DNA of 64,000 bases from a virus. Positions 39,483 to 47,273 of the stretch are shown here, piece after piece. The stretch lies in IMG/VR virus record IMGVR_UViG_3300037852_000415, positions 1 to 64,000 of that record; one strand, written 5' to 3'. Under the pieces are notes generated by a model. The model did no database searches. It had not been told where the DNA came from and saw only the letters and a list, made by a program, of their open reading frames with translations. The position numbers were made by a program, and so were the translations under genes. Within the stretch, counting starts at the first letter, position 1. Every line of letters begins with the position of its first letter.

Positions 39483-40162
39483 TGTGGGCTCACGAGTACA
39501 TAGGTCTGCGGTTCAACAGGCTCCTGGTCGTGGGTGTCAGGCGTCGTAACGGCACCAACGTACTCGAGTGCAAGTGCGACTGCGGCAACACCTCTATACA
39601 AGAACTGGGAAACATACGCAGGGTTATGTCATGCGGCTGCTTTCGAGATGAGGGCTGGCGGCACGGTGACTGTAAGCGGAGCGAGAAGGCCCCAGAGTAC
39701 GCTATCTGGGTATCTATGATTCAGCGCTGCACCAACAAGAGATGCGCTGCGTACAAGTTATACGGCGCTCGTGGAATCACAGTAGCCAGACGTTGGTACG
39801 ACTACCGCAACTTCATAGCCGACGTGGGCGAGCGCCCGTCTGAAGACTTGTCTCTAGAGAGAATCGACAACGATAAAGGGTACGAGCCAGGCAACGTGCG
39901 TTGGGCCACCACGCACGATCAGAACCGCAACCGCCGCGGGAATTGGAAGATCACTTACCGGGACGAGATAAGGTGCATCGTCGACTGGGCCAACGACCCA
40001 GAGTGCGTAGTCTCTGTCACGACGCTGCGTAAGCGCCTTCTCGCAGGCTGGAAGATGAAGGACGCGATGCAGACACCTCCGAAAAAGGTGGGGCGCTGGC
40101 TTTGGGCAGCGGATAGGGGCTTGCCTTCCGCCAAGCGCAGCCCAACGATAGAGGCTCAATGA
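39482..40162 (+). CDS. HNH homing endonuclease-like protein
   Basis: 226 residues. GTG shares a base with the polymerase TAG. Contains CKCDCGN and a CGC (zinc part), then YAIWVSMIQRCTN, YKLYGARGITVARRWYDYRN, and LERIDNDKGYEPGNVRWATT followed by QNRNRR. This is the AP2/HNH-type nuclease pattern common in free-standing phage homing endonucleases. Such genes often sit beside polymerase genes and cut intron- or insert-less alleles. No intron signs are seen in the polymerase. Confidence 0.8.
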   Translation: MWAHEYIGLRFNRLLVVGVRRRNGTNVLECKCDCGNTSIQELGNIRRVMSCGCFRDEGWRHGDCKRSEKAPEYAIWVSMIQRCTNKRCAAYKLYGARGITVARRWYDYRNFIADVGERPSEDLSLERIDNDKGYEPGNVRWATTHDQNRNRRGNWKITYRDEIRCIVDWANDPECVVSVTTLRKRLLAGWKMKDAMQTPPKKVGRWLWAADRGLPSAKRSPTIEAQ

Positions 40163-40431
40163 GCTACGATCTGCTCATCAGCGCCATCTGGAATATGGCA
40201 GGCTTCGGTGCTCTGCCCCCACTGTACGGGCCAGGTTCCTCCATCCCCGCTATCCGCTGCGATGACGACGACGACGACGGAGTCGTCTCGACAGCGCCGC
40301 CGCCGAAGAAGAAGCCGCGAGACCCGAAGGATTGGCTCTACAAGCACCAGCTCGTCTTCTGTCCGAAGTGCAGGTGCATCTACTCGTTGACGTGCACGGA
40401 ACACGGGGTCAAGTGGAACGATGGCGACTAA
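40159..40431 (+). CDS. Hypothetical protein with zinc-ribbon half, 90 aa
   Basis: Hydrophobic N-terminus (LLISAIWNMAGFGALPPL), an Asp run (six residues) and a Pro/Lys linker, then CPKCRCIYSLTCTEHG, which could bind zinc. ATG overlaps the previous stop. No family match. Confidence 0.55.
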   Translation: MSYDLLISAIWNMAGFGALPPLYGPGSSIPAIRCDDDDDDGVVSTAPPPKKKPRDPKDWLYKHQLVFCPKCRCIYSLTCTEHGVKWNDGD

Positions 40432-41086
40432 GAGCGTAAGCGGCTTCGTATCGCTGGCGCAACGCATCGTGCGCCTCGTCAGCTTCGAGCATCTGCAGTG
40501 GCGCCACCACGGCCTCGGCATGATGCAAGCGGAGCTCGACGATAGTGTGCGCATACACGTGTGGCACCCTGACTTGCGCACGATTCCGGCGACGAACCTG
40601 AGGTGCGTGCACGACCACCGCTTCAACCTCGAGAGCGCCGTCATCGTTGGCTGCATCATCGACACGCCCTACATCGTTCTCATTGGCGAACAGCCGTTCC
40701 TGTCGACGCGCAACGCGACGCCCGAGTTCTTCAAGACGGAAGCGTTTGCCATCAGGCACGCGAAGGTGCAGGGGCACTTCGCCGCACCGCTGAGCGGTGA
40801 CGTCACGCAAGACAGAGATGTCTTCGACAGCGTCTCGCTCGGCGAGGCGTGGGCAAAAGAAGCACCATCTATCAGGCGCAAGGCGGGCACCAGCTACAGC
40901 ATCGCGCGCCGCGACTGGCACATGACGCGCGTCGAGGCGCTTGCGGTGACCGTCGTCTATCGCTACGACTTCGACGACAGACCGGCGCGCATCCTGGGCA
41001 ACGGCAAGAGTGGCATCGTCAAGAATTCCGACAAGGCGCTCGTGAAGCGGATACTGTCTGAAGCATCAGACTTGGTGCGGAGGTAG
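40421..41086 (+). CDS. Cupin-like phage protein, 221 aa
   Basis: VHDHRFNLESAVIVGCI near residues 65-80 gives the His-x-His and Gly-turn order of a cupin barrel. HAKVQGHF and the later RDWHMTRVEALAVTVVY resemble the second half. Cupin-like proteins bind a metal and act on small molecules or serve as structural barrels. Related proteins are seen near nucleotide genes in phages, but the role is unknown. Overlaps the previous gene by 11 bases. Confidence 0.5.
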   Translation: MATKSVSGFVSLAQRIVRLVSFEHLQWRHHGLGMMQAELDDSVRIHVWHPDLRTIPATNLRCVHDHRFNLESAVIVGCIIDTPYIVLIGEQPFLSTRNATPEFFKTEAFAIRHAKVQGHFAAPLSGDVTQDRDVFDSVSLGEAWAKEAPSIRRKAGTSYSIARRDWHMTRVEALAVTVVYRYDFDDRPARILGNGKSGIVKNSDKALVKRILSEASDLVRR

Positions 41087-41089
41087 GCC

Positions 41090-41284
41090 GTGTGGGTTAT
41101 CAAGCGATATAACAGAGCAGGTAGTGTGCCTTCGTGTGAGTACTACACTCCTGTCAACAACTGGAGCTCGCTGCAGGCGTACGCTTTGGTGTACGGTAAG
41201 CGAGATCAAGCCCTCGGTGTAGCGCTGTGGCTGCGCGCACTCGGTGAGCCGGCTCGCGTCTACAGGCTGCAGGCGAAGACGTGA
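41090..41284 (+). CDS. Hypothetical protein, 64 aa
   Basis: GTG start just after the cupin-like gene. Small aromatic-rich alpha/beta protein (YYTPVNNWSSLQAYALVYG). No family match. The next ATG overlaps its end. Confidence 0.5.
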   Translation: MWVIKRYNRAGSVPSCEYYTPVNNWSSLQAYALVYGKRDQALGVALWLRALGEPARVYRLQAKT

Positions 41285-41667
41285 AGCGCGCCGTTCTCCT
41301 CTTTACGCCATCCAACGCGCGGCTCAACGTCGAAGTAGCGTCTACGCCCAGCGAGATTGCGCAAGGCCTATCGTTCCGCAGAGACTTGGCGGCTGATGCC
41401 GGTATGCTCTTCATCATGCCCGGCGAGAAGGCATGGAGAATGTGGATGAAAGATTGCCTATTCTCGCTTGACCTTGTTTTCGCCAATGCGCAGGGTATCG
41501 TTGTCGGTACCATCGAGCAGGTGCCGAGGCCGCCGCCGCTTGTAACGTGGGGTGTCGACGAGCCGAGTCAGTGGGTGATTGAGGCGCGTGCGGGGTGGGT
41601 GAGGAGCGTAGGTGTGAAGGTGGGAAGCCGTGTCTTTACAGAATCGGGGGGCTTCGGCAATGGCTAG
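41281..41667 (+). CDS. DUF192 protein
   Basis: 128 residues. EIAQGLSFRRDLAADAGMLFIM, WRMWMKDCLFSLDLVFAN and GIVVGTIEQV match PF02643 (DUF192), a small beta-barrel of unknown function common in bacteria and archaea. In bacterial genomes it often has a signal peptide; here there is none. Odd to find in a virus, likely acquired from a host. Confidence 0.8.
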   Translation: MKRAVLLFTPSNARLNVEVASTPSEIAQGLSFRRDLAADAGMLFIMPGEKAWRMWMKDCLFSLDLVFANAQGIVVGTIEQVPRPPPLVTWGVDEPSQWVIEARAGWVRSVGVKVGSRVFTESGGFGNG

Positions 41668-41923
41668 TGGTTTTGGGATTACGTCTGGGGCAATGCGTTG
41701 GTACTGCCGGCATGCAGCGGTGGGTGTGGCGATGAGTGCGCATATCGGTGACGTCGCCGGCTTCGCTGTGTGGGTGTCGCGCGGCGGCGTGGAGGTGCAC
41801 GGTGACATCACTACCAATCGCCGCGACCTCACGCCCGTAGAGGCGCGCAACCTCGCGGCGCTTCTCGTGCGCGCTGGTGACGAGGTGGAACGTATGAGGG
41901 AAAGGAATCGAGTCAATGAGTAA
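41660..41923 (+). CDS. Hypothetical protein, 87 aa
   Basis: ATG at 41660 with a G-rich stretch upstream; a GTG at 41630 is an alternative. Starts with a Gly/Ala-rich part and ends in a charged helix that begins with a Leu/Thr-capped PVEARNLAALLVRAG, resembling small antirepressor-like domains. No firm family. Confidence 0.5.
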   Translation: MASGFGITSGAMRWYCRHAAVGVAMSAHIGDVAGFAVWVSRGGVEVHGDITTNRRDLTPVEARNLAALLVRAGDEVERMRERNRVNE

Positions 41924-42323
41924 CGGTTACAGCATGCTGCCCGGCGGCTTCCAGCCCCCCGGTAGGCTCGACAAGCTCCGCAAAGAAGTCGAAGACGCCG
42001 AACGCGCCAGCGCCCCCAAGCGCGCGCTCTTGGCTGGGCGCCTCATCAAGCCGCCCCGCAAGTGCTTCTGGGGACTGAAGCTAGTCAAGCACTCGGACAG
42101 CGGCGTCGGCATCGTCACGAGTACGTGGCTCACGTACTCCGCCGGGGGGCTCCAGCGGTTCTACACCGTCGAGGCGGCGCAGAATCAAGCCGATACGATT
42201 CACGCATCGCTAGGTGGCGGCACCGGCAAGCGCATGTGGATGCCTGTCAGGATCGGCTTCTTCGCGGCGTGGTACGACACGCTCGCAAGCGCTTTGAGAC
42301 GTCTCGCCTGGTGGAGGAAGTAA
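41916..42323 (+). CDS. Hypothetical protein with hydrophobic basic end, 135 aa
   Basis: An N-terminal charged helix, a beta-rich middle with several aromatics, and a C-terminal hydrophobic helix ending RRLAWWRK. The final part could be peripheral to a membrane. No family match. ATG overlaps the previous stop by 8 bases. Confidence 0.55.
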   Translation: MSNGYSMLPGGFQPPGRLDKLRKEVEDAERASAPKRALLAGRLIKPPRKCFWGLKLVKHSDSGVGIVTSTWLTYSAGGLQRFYTVEAAQNQADTIHASLGGGTGKRMWMPVRIGFFAAWYDTLASALRRLAWWRK

Positions 42324-42326
42324 GTC

Positions 42327-42533
42327 ATGTGCATCAGCCTGTGCAAAGACGTCGAGGCTAGCATCGACGGTATCATCGCGAAGCTGCCTACTAGAGATGC
42401 GCGCCTGGCGTGCCTCGAGCGCCTTTATCGTGACTTGGAGCACGCGAAGGCGTCGCTTCCGCACATGCTCGCGGAGCACGTCTTCATCATGGAGAACGCC
42501 GAAGCGTTGAAGAAGAAAGACATGAGTCGATGA
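42327..42533 (+). CDS. Small helical protein, 68 aa
   Basis: Two amphipathic helices with a few Cys near the start (MCISLCKD). ATG 3 bases after the previous stop. The next gene (ThyX) overlaps its stop. No family match. Confidence 0.55.
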   Translation: MCISLCKDVEASIDGIIAKLPTRDARLACLERLYRDLEHAKASLPHMLAEHVFIMENAEALKKKDMSR

Positions 42534-43240
42534 CGACGACGCGCGTGCAGGTGCTAGATTCGGGGTACGTCGAGATTGTTGAATCGTGGGGTTCCGATGA
42601 GCGCATCATCGAAGCGGCTCGCCAATCGGTAGGTGGCGGCTTCGTTAGCTGGGATGCGTACGAGGGCCGCCCCAAAGGTGACGCTGGGCTGCTCCGCTAT
42701 CTCTACGAGCACAAACACTCTACACCCTTCGAGATGGCTGGCGCCGTCTTCGAGGTGAAGGCCCCCATCTTCGTCTTTAGGGAATGGCACAGACACCGCA
42801 CTCAGAGCTACTCCGAGGCGAGTGCGCGTTACGCGCCGCTACCCGATGAGAACTACGTTCCCTCCATCGGGCGCTTGATGCTGTCGTCGAATACGAACGG
42901 CCAGGCCGGCAGCGCTAAAGGCGCCGATGAGTTGACGCGCGATAGCGCCGAGGCGTTTCAGAACGCGCTCAAAGCTACCTACGCTGCCGCCGAGGGTGTC
43001 TACCAGCTCGCCCTGAAGCGTGGGGTGTCGAAGGAGCTTGCGCGTCTCGTACTTCCCGTCGGGCGCTATTCGCGGATGCGCGCCAGCGCGAATCTGCGCA
43101 ACTGGCTCGGGTTTTTGACTCTGAGACTTGACTCCAACGCGCAATTCGAGATTCGCCAATATGCCCATGCGGTAGACGCGATGCTCTGTCGGTGCTTTCC
43201 GCGTACGATGCAGCTGTTTGCCAAGGGGGCGAAAGCATGA
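42530..43240 (+). CDS. thyX: Flavin-dependent thymidylate synthase
   Basis: 236 residues, the usual length. The ThyX signature RHRTQSYSEASARY lies near residues 88-101, and FEMAGAVFEVKAPIFVFREW and LPVGRYSRMRASANLRNW give the surrounding conserved core. It makes dTMP from dUMP using methylene-tetrahydrofolate and FADH2, so it raises dTTP and lowers dUMP. That fits a replisome with its own uracil glycosylase. Overlaps the diphosphohydrolase-like gene by ATGA. Confidence 0.95.
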   Translation: MTTTRVQVLDSGYVEIVESWGSDERIIEAARQSVGGGFVSWDAYEGRPKGDAGLLRYLYEHKHSTPFEMAGAVFEVKAPIFVFREWHRHRTQSYSEASARYAPLPDENYVPSIGRLMLSSNTNGQAGSAKGADELTRDSAEAFQNALKATYAAAEGVYQLALKRGVSKELARLVLPVGRYSRMRASANLRNWLGFLTLRLDSNAQFEIRQYAHAVDAMLCRCFPRTMQLFAKGAKA

Positions 43241-43614
43241 GTGACGTCAAACGCGTACCCGTCGACTTCCGCTACGACGCCATCAACCCCGACTTTTTGA
43301 AGAGGCTGGCGCGCATCGGCCACTACGCCGCCGAGAAGTACGGCTCTTGGGAGCAATACACCCCTGCGCGGCTCACGGGCGAGAAGTCGTGCATCAATCA
43401 TGTCTACGAGCACCTTCGGCAGTACCAGCTCGGCGAACCGCACGACAAGTTCGGTGACGTGCGTATGCACCTGGTAGCCGCAGCCTACAATCTGATGATG
43501 GAGCACTTCTACTGCTCCAAATTCGGGCACGTGAAGCATCCGCTCCACGTAGAGGAGAAGGTCGATGGCGAAAAAGCAAGCAAAGAGCGCGGCGGAGAAA
43601 CTGCAGCTAAGTGA
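43237..43614 (+). CDS. dATP/dGTP diphosphohydrolase-like protein (DUF5664/PF18909-like)
   Basis: 125 residues. FRYDAINPDFLKRLARIGHY, AAEKYGSWEQYTPARL, INHVYEHLRQYQLGEPHDKF and VAAAYNLMMEHFY follow the helix order and the E-K-Y-G and H-x-x-x-H patterns of phage dATP/dGTP diphosphohydrolase N-terminal domains related to MazZ. MazZ supplies dGMP for 2-aminoadenine DNA in some phages, but no PurZ is in this window, so a plain nucleotide-balancing role is equally possible. Starts at the ATG overlapping the ThyX stop. Confidence 0.68.
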   Translation: MSDVKRVPVDFRYDAINPDFLKRLARIGHYAAEKYGSWEQYTPARLTGEKSCINHVYEHLRQYQLGEPHDKFGDVRMHLVAAAYNLMMEHFYCSKFGHVKHPLHVEEKVDGEKASKERGGETAAK

Positions 43615-43759
43615 CGACGCCGTCGCCATCTGCGGCACCGGCGCCGCCAGTTTTATGCAGATGGTCGCTTTGATGACGCCGAAGCAACGGCAACTCGTCG
43701 TGAGCGGCCTGCGTGCGCTGGCGGATGACGTCGAGTTTTTGGGCGAAGACACACGATGA
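43565..43759 (+). CDS. Hypothetical helical protein, 64 aa
   Basis: ATG preceded by GGAGAAGG inside the last codons of the previous gene. Lys/Ala-rich start then two helices with Met/Val faces. No family match. Confidence 0.5.
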   Translation: MAKKQAKSAAEKLQLSDDAVAICGTGAASFMQMVALMTPKQRQLVVSGLRALADDVEFLGEDTR

Positions 43760-44025
43760 CGCCGCCTCGTAAGCCGTGGTACTGGCTACTGTCTAAGCGA
43801 TGGCGAGATTACGCCGCGATGGAACGCACCGCCTTGCCTGACGGCACGCGTGTGCGCCTGGTGTGTAACTGCCAGGGCTTCTCCACTCACGAAGGCGTGT
43901 GGGTTACGAGCTGGACGCCGCGAAGGATGGGCGACATCGACGGGCCCAACGACTACCGTCTGACGCGCGAGGGCGACGGGGATACCACCTACGCCACTCG
44001 CGGCGCGTTGGAGGTAGTGCGGTGA
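43756..44025 (+). CDS. Hypothetical beta-rich protein, 89 aa
   Basis: Basic N-terminus (PPRKPWYWLLSKRWR) then an SH3-like order of short strands (GTRVRLVCNCQG, GVWVTSW, DYRLTREG). ATG overlaps the previous stop. No firm family. Confidence 0.5.
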   Translation: MTPPRKPWYWLLSKRWRDYAAMERTALPDGTRVRLVCNCQGFSTHEGVWVTSWTPRRMGDIDGPNDYRLTREGDGDTTYATRGALEVVR

Positions 44026-44753
44026 ACGCGCCGCGCTACGGCGAGGAAGTCAACTACGAGCTCGCCGCGATGCTCTCTCGTGAGCCCCCCACGAATGCGG
44101 TGCTCGACGTCGGTTGCGGCGCCGGCCAGAATGGTGCCATCGCCGCCGCCAACGGCGCTTTCGTCATCGGGCTCGAGAATTGGCATCCGTCGGCAGTCAT
44201 CGCGCGCAAGCGTCTCGCGAAGGTGCTCGAAGTCGACATCGAAGATGATGTTAGCTTCGCTAATGTGTACCTTCTCGGCTACGACACCATCATCTTCGGC
44301 GACGTCTTGGAACATGTGAGAGAGCCTCTCGAGGTGCTGCGGCGATTCTTGCCGTGGATGAAGCCCGGCGGCCGGGTGTTGGTATCGCTCCCCAACGTCG
44401 CCGCGTGGCCCGTACGCTTCGCATTGCTGTTCGGCAGCTTCGAGTACGCCTCGAAGGGGATACTGGATTCAACCCACCTGCGCTTCTTCACGCGCGCTTC
44501 GGCAATTCGGTTGGTGCGCACAGCGGGCTTGCGCGTAGTGCGGGTGCGCAGCAATCCGCTAGTGCTGCGCCCGGTGCTCGAGGCGCTGCGGCGGATTCTC
44601 GACGGCGCCGACTCTAGTTGGCACCGGCGGCTCGATAAGTGGCTCTACAAGAACTACCTGCGCTTCGTGCGGCCTGTAGAGGGAGCGCTCGTGGAGCTCA
44701 CTTGGCCCGAGCTGCTGTCGTTTCAGACCGTCATCGAAGCGGAATTGCCCTAG
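44022..44753 (+). CDS. Class I SAM-dependent methyltransferase (UbiG-like)
   Basis: 243 residues. GTG overlapping the previous TGA; motif I LDVGCGAGQNG near residue 28, IIFGDVLEHVREPLEVLRRF (post-III), MKPGGRVLVSLPNVA, and STHLRFFTRAS, the usual C-terminal signature of Methyltransf_23-type enzymes in glycan and lipid gene clusters. The last 50 residues are helical and basic. Substrate unknown; a sugar or cell-surface molecule is plausible. Confidence 0.82.
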   Translation: MNAPRYGEEVNYELAAMLSREPPTNAVLDVGCGAGQNGAIAAANGAFVIGLENWHPSAVIARKRLAKVLEVDIEDDVSFANVYLLGYDTIIFGDVLEHVREPLEVLRRFLPWMKPGGRVLVSLPNVAAWPVRFALLFGSFEYASKGILDSTHLRFFTRASAIRLVRTAGLRVVRVRSNPLVLRPVLEALRRILDGADSSWHRRLDKWLYKNYLRFVRPVEGALVELTWPELLSFQTVIEAELP

Positions 44754-44770
44754 CACGGCTGTAGGCTGAG

Positions 44771-44780
44771 GTGCTAGACT
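44771..44780 (+). promoter_or_regulatory. Extended -10 promoter, leaderless geometry
   Basis: gtgcTAGACT with 6 bases to the ATG at 44787, no ribosome site. Confidence 0.55.
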
Positions 44781-44786
44781 CTCGGC

Positions 44787-45791
44787 ATGGCTCGAGTACC
44801 TGTGGTCTACGAGGTTCCGGCTCAAGAGTGCCCGGCGGGCGGCGGCTGCCCGCATAGCCACCCCTCGAGTGTGCCGACGCTCCCGTGCCCTACGTGCGGC
44901 GCCGAGGACTACGTACCTAAGGGTCCCGACGGTAAGCCCGTGGGCAATAAGACGCCTTCCTACTACGACGCCAAGCGCGAGGCGCAGAAGCACAACGGCT
45001 ACGTCGAGTACGTCGACGAGAAGCGCGGCGCCGAGGCGCTACGGCGCAAGACGGTTCGCCTCAAGTGGCATCGTGATAAGAGTGACGGGCTCTATGCGGT
45101 AGGCGCCCTCGGGCGCTACAGCATCCACCGCCCCGAGCGCGTCAAGAGGAGTGCCGGCGTCTATCGGTGGGTGATTACGCTCGGTGGCTCGATGTTGCCG
45201 AAGAGCTTCGACGAGATCGCCAAGGCGAAGGCGTATGCCCAGCGCTACGACATGAAGGCGCCTTCGGTGCCGCAAGCGCCTGACTTGCCGGCGCCCTACG
45301 CGATGCCGCGCCCCCCCGACTTGCCCGGCTGCGCCCCTTTCACGACCACCACGCGCGACGAGGCGAAGTTCTCGGCGTGCATGGCGCTCGCGCAGCAGAT
45401 CGGGCCTATTACGACGCCGACGGCTGTCTACAAGCTCCTGAAAGACTACTGCGTTCGACAGGACCAGGAGGTGTTCCTAGTCGTCAGCCTCGACCTGCAC
45501 GGCCACTTACGCGGTATAGACGAGGTCGCCAAAGGACAGCGAGACCGCGTAAGCGTAGGCGTAGCGGATGTTATCCGTGCCGCACTCGATCGGGGCGCGA
45601 AGGGATTCATCGTTTGCCATACACACCCAAGCGGGAAAGCGCGTCCATCGCAAGCGGACAGAGACTTGACGAGGGCAATCATCAAAGCGCGTGCGCCATT
45701 CGGCAGTGATTGTGTGTTCGTAGACCACATAGTTCTAGGGCTGAACGAGTTCGCCTCAATCAAGCGTCGCAAGCTCTTTAGGGCACGCTAA
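44787..45791 (+). CDS. RadC-like JAB/JAMM domain protein with N-terminal Cys region
   Basis: 334 residues. The N-terminus has CPAGGGCPH and CPTCGAEDY, probably a zinc site. The C-terminal third is a RadC-type JAMM domain: DQEVFLVVSLDLHGHLRGI, VCHTHPSGKARPSQADRDLT near residues 276-295 and VDHIVLG. RadC-family proteins of mobile elements bind metal through the HxHPSG motif; their function is debated. The middle 100 residues are basic. Confidence 0.82.
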   Translation: MARVPVVYEVPAQECPAGGGCPHSHPSSVPTLPCPTCGAEDYVPKGPDGKPVGNKTPSYYDAKREAQKHNGYVEYVDEKRGAEALRRKTVRLKWHRDKSDGLYAVGALGRYSIHRPERVKRSAGVYRWVITLGGSMLPKSFDEIAKAKAYAQRYDMKAPSVPQAPDLPAPYAMPRPPDLPGCAPFTTTTRDEAKFSACMALAQQIGPITTPTAVYKLLKDYCVRQDQEVFLVVSLDLHGHLRGIDEVAKGQRDRVSVGVADVIRAALDRGAKGFIVCHTHPSGKARPSQADRDLTRAIIKARAPFGSDCVFVDHIVLGLNEFASIKRRKLFRAR

Positions 45792-45827
45792 AGTGCGAAG
45801 GGGGTTGCGCTAAAGGGCGTAGGTGAC

Positions 45828-45833
45828 TACGCT
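45828..45833 (+). promoter_or_regulatory. -10 box, leaderless geometry
   Basis: TACGCT with 7 bases to the ATG at 45841. Supports 45841 rather than the GTG at 45823 as start. Confidence 0.45.
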
Positions 45834-45840
45834 CTCCCCC

Positions 45841-46464
45841 ATGACCCAGCCCGCAGGCGAAGCGGCTGTCGCCCAGGTGGTGCCGACAGCCGAAATGCAG
45901 ACCACTGCCCCCGTTACCGGCGTCGCCGCGACGCCCACGCCGTCGCACGTCGACATCAAGACATTGACCACGCAGGTGCGTGAGATGGCCGGTGTCGAGA
46001 ACATGAACGACCTTCGCAAGTTGCTCCAGTTCAACTGGCTCACCCTAGAAGGTGAGAAGGTGTGGGCGTGGGGTAAGCCCGCTCCCCTCAACAAGCTCTA
46101 CACCGTCATCGCGATGTTCATGATGGAGCGCGAGGTGCGCGTCTACGCCGCGCCCACCGAAAAAGGGCCGTATCTGTGTTGGCGGCTCAACAAGGACGCC
46201 CCCTCCTACGGCGTCGAGGGCATGACGCTCGAAGTCTTCAAGCAGGAGCTCGCAGACGAGCTGACGAGCCTGGCCGAGGACATGGAGATTCGCGACATCG
46301 GCCGCGCCGAGGGGCTCGCCGACGCCGCCGATTACATCAAGACGCTAGTGGCTGCCGGAGGGTTGGATAAGGCGGGCAATCAGATGTCGCTTCAGCAGAT
46401 TGCCGACGCCATCGAGAACGACGCTATCGACGGCGAAGGCGCCGACGAAGAGGAAGGCGAGTAA
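45841..46464 (+). CDS. Probable virion-associated protein, 207 aa
   Basis: N-terminal Ala/Thr-rich disordered 40 residues, then a mixed alpha/beta domain and a strongly acidic helical end (EGADEEEGE). No signal or membrane span. It heads a run of four genes with structural-type composition. Could be a scaffold or capsid-associated protein; family unknown. Confidence 0.5.
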   Translation: MTQPAGEAAVAQVVPTAEMQTTAPVTGVAATPTPSHVDIKTLTTQVREMAGVENMNDLRKLLQFNWLTLEGEKVWAWGKPAPLNKLYTVIAMFMMEREVRVYAAPTEKGPYLCWRLNKDAPSYGVEGMTLEVFKQELADELTSLAEDMEIRDIGRAEGLADAADYIKTLVAAGGLDKAGNQMSLQQIADAIENDAIDGEGADEEEGE

Positions 46465-46467
46465 GCG

Positions 46468-47262
46468 ATGTCTTCCCTCGTCGACCTGAAGTACAACATC
46501 TACCCCAAGGGCCCGCTGACGGCCGCGCAAATCGTCACTGCGTTGTCGTCCTTCGCGGTGACACCCTACCCCATCGACCTCTTCAACAAGGTGGGGCTGG
46601 TGCTCAATACCATCGCGACGTCGGGCACCAATCCGGTAGTGTTGGATTTACAGTTTTTCCTGCGCCCCAACCCCAACGGAGCCATGACAGCCGCTATCAC
46701 CCAGGGCGGCAGCATCGACGCGCTCACAGGCCTAACGATTGGTACCAAGGGCCACCCATGGGCCGAGCCGCCCATCATCAGTTTCAACCCCGGCTTGACG
46801 CCCCCGGCACGCGCGGCACAAGCTAGGGCTACCCTCGATGTTCTCGCTGCCAACATCGTCTTGCCGGGTACCGGCTACACCGCCCCGGTAGTCACCGCCG
46901 TCGGGGGCCTCGGGCCTGGCGGGGTGGCGGCTACATTCTCCGCTACCGAAGCCGCGGGCGCCATCAACAACGTTACCGTGCTGACTAACGGCAGCGGCTA
47001 CATCAGCCAACCGTTTCTGGTCGTCACCGACCCGACCGGCAAGGGCGCGCTCGTCACGCCATTTATGGAATTGAATGCTGTGTCTGTTGTCGACGGCGGC
47101 GGCGGCGGCTACGTCGCGGCACCGACAGTCGTACTGACGGCCGGATTCCAGTACCGCTTCCCCAACAATCCCGCCGCCCCCTTCGTCAACATGCTGACGA
47201 ACCTGCTCAAAGCGACTCTTGGGGCGCCGGTCACCGCGCAGATTCCTTCGTACACGCCGTAA
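46468..47262 (+). CDS. Structural protein with internal GSGY-type repeats, 264 aa
   Basis: Residues 130-240 contain three similar units built on G-x-G-Y-x-x-x-P followed by a beta run (LPGTGYTAPVVTAVGGLG, NGSGYISQPFLVVTDP, GGGGYVAAPTVVLTAG), as found in some phage fibre and capsid decoration proteins. The rest is hydrophobic beta structure without signal peptide. Virion surface role likely by composition. Confidence 0.6.
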   Translation: MSSLVDLKYNIYPKGPLTAAQIVTALSSFAVTPYPIDLFNKVGLVLNTIATSGTNPVVLDLQFFLRPNPNGAMTAAITQGGSIDALTGLTIGTKGHPWAEPPIISFNPGLTPPARAAQARATLDVLAANIVLPGTGYTAPVVTAVGGLGPGGVAATFSATEAAGAINNVTVLTNGSGYISQPFLVVTDPTGKGALVTPFMELNAVSVVDGGGGGYVAAPTVVLTAGFQYRFPNNPAAPFVNMLTNLLKATLGAPVTAQIPSYTP

Positions 47263-47273
47263 CAAGGAGCATC

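Noticed and set aside
43237-43614. Claim of 2-aminoadenine (Z) genome
   Set aside because: Only a MazZ-like domain is seen; PurZ and DatZ are not in the window.
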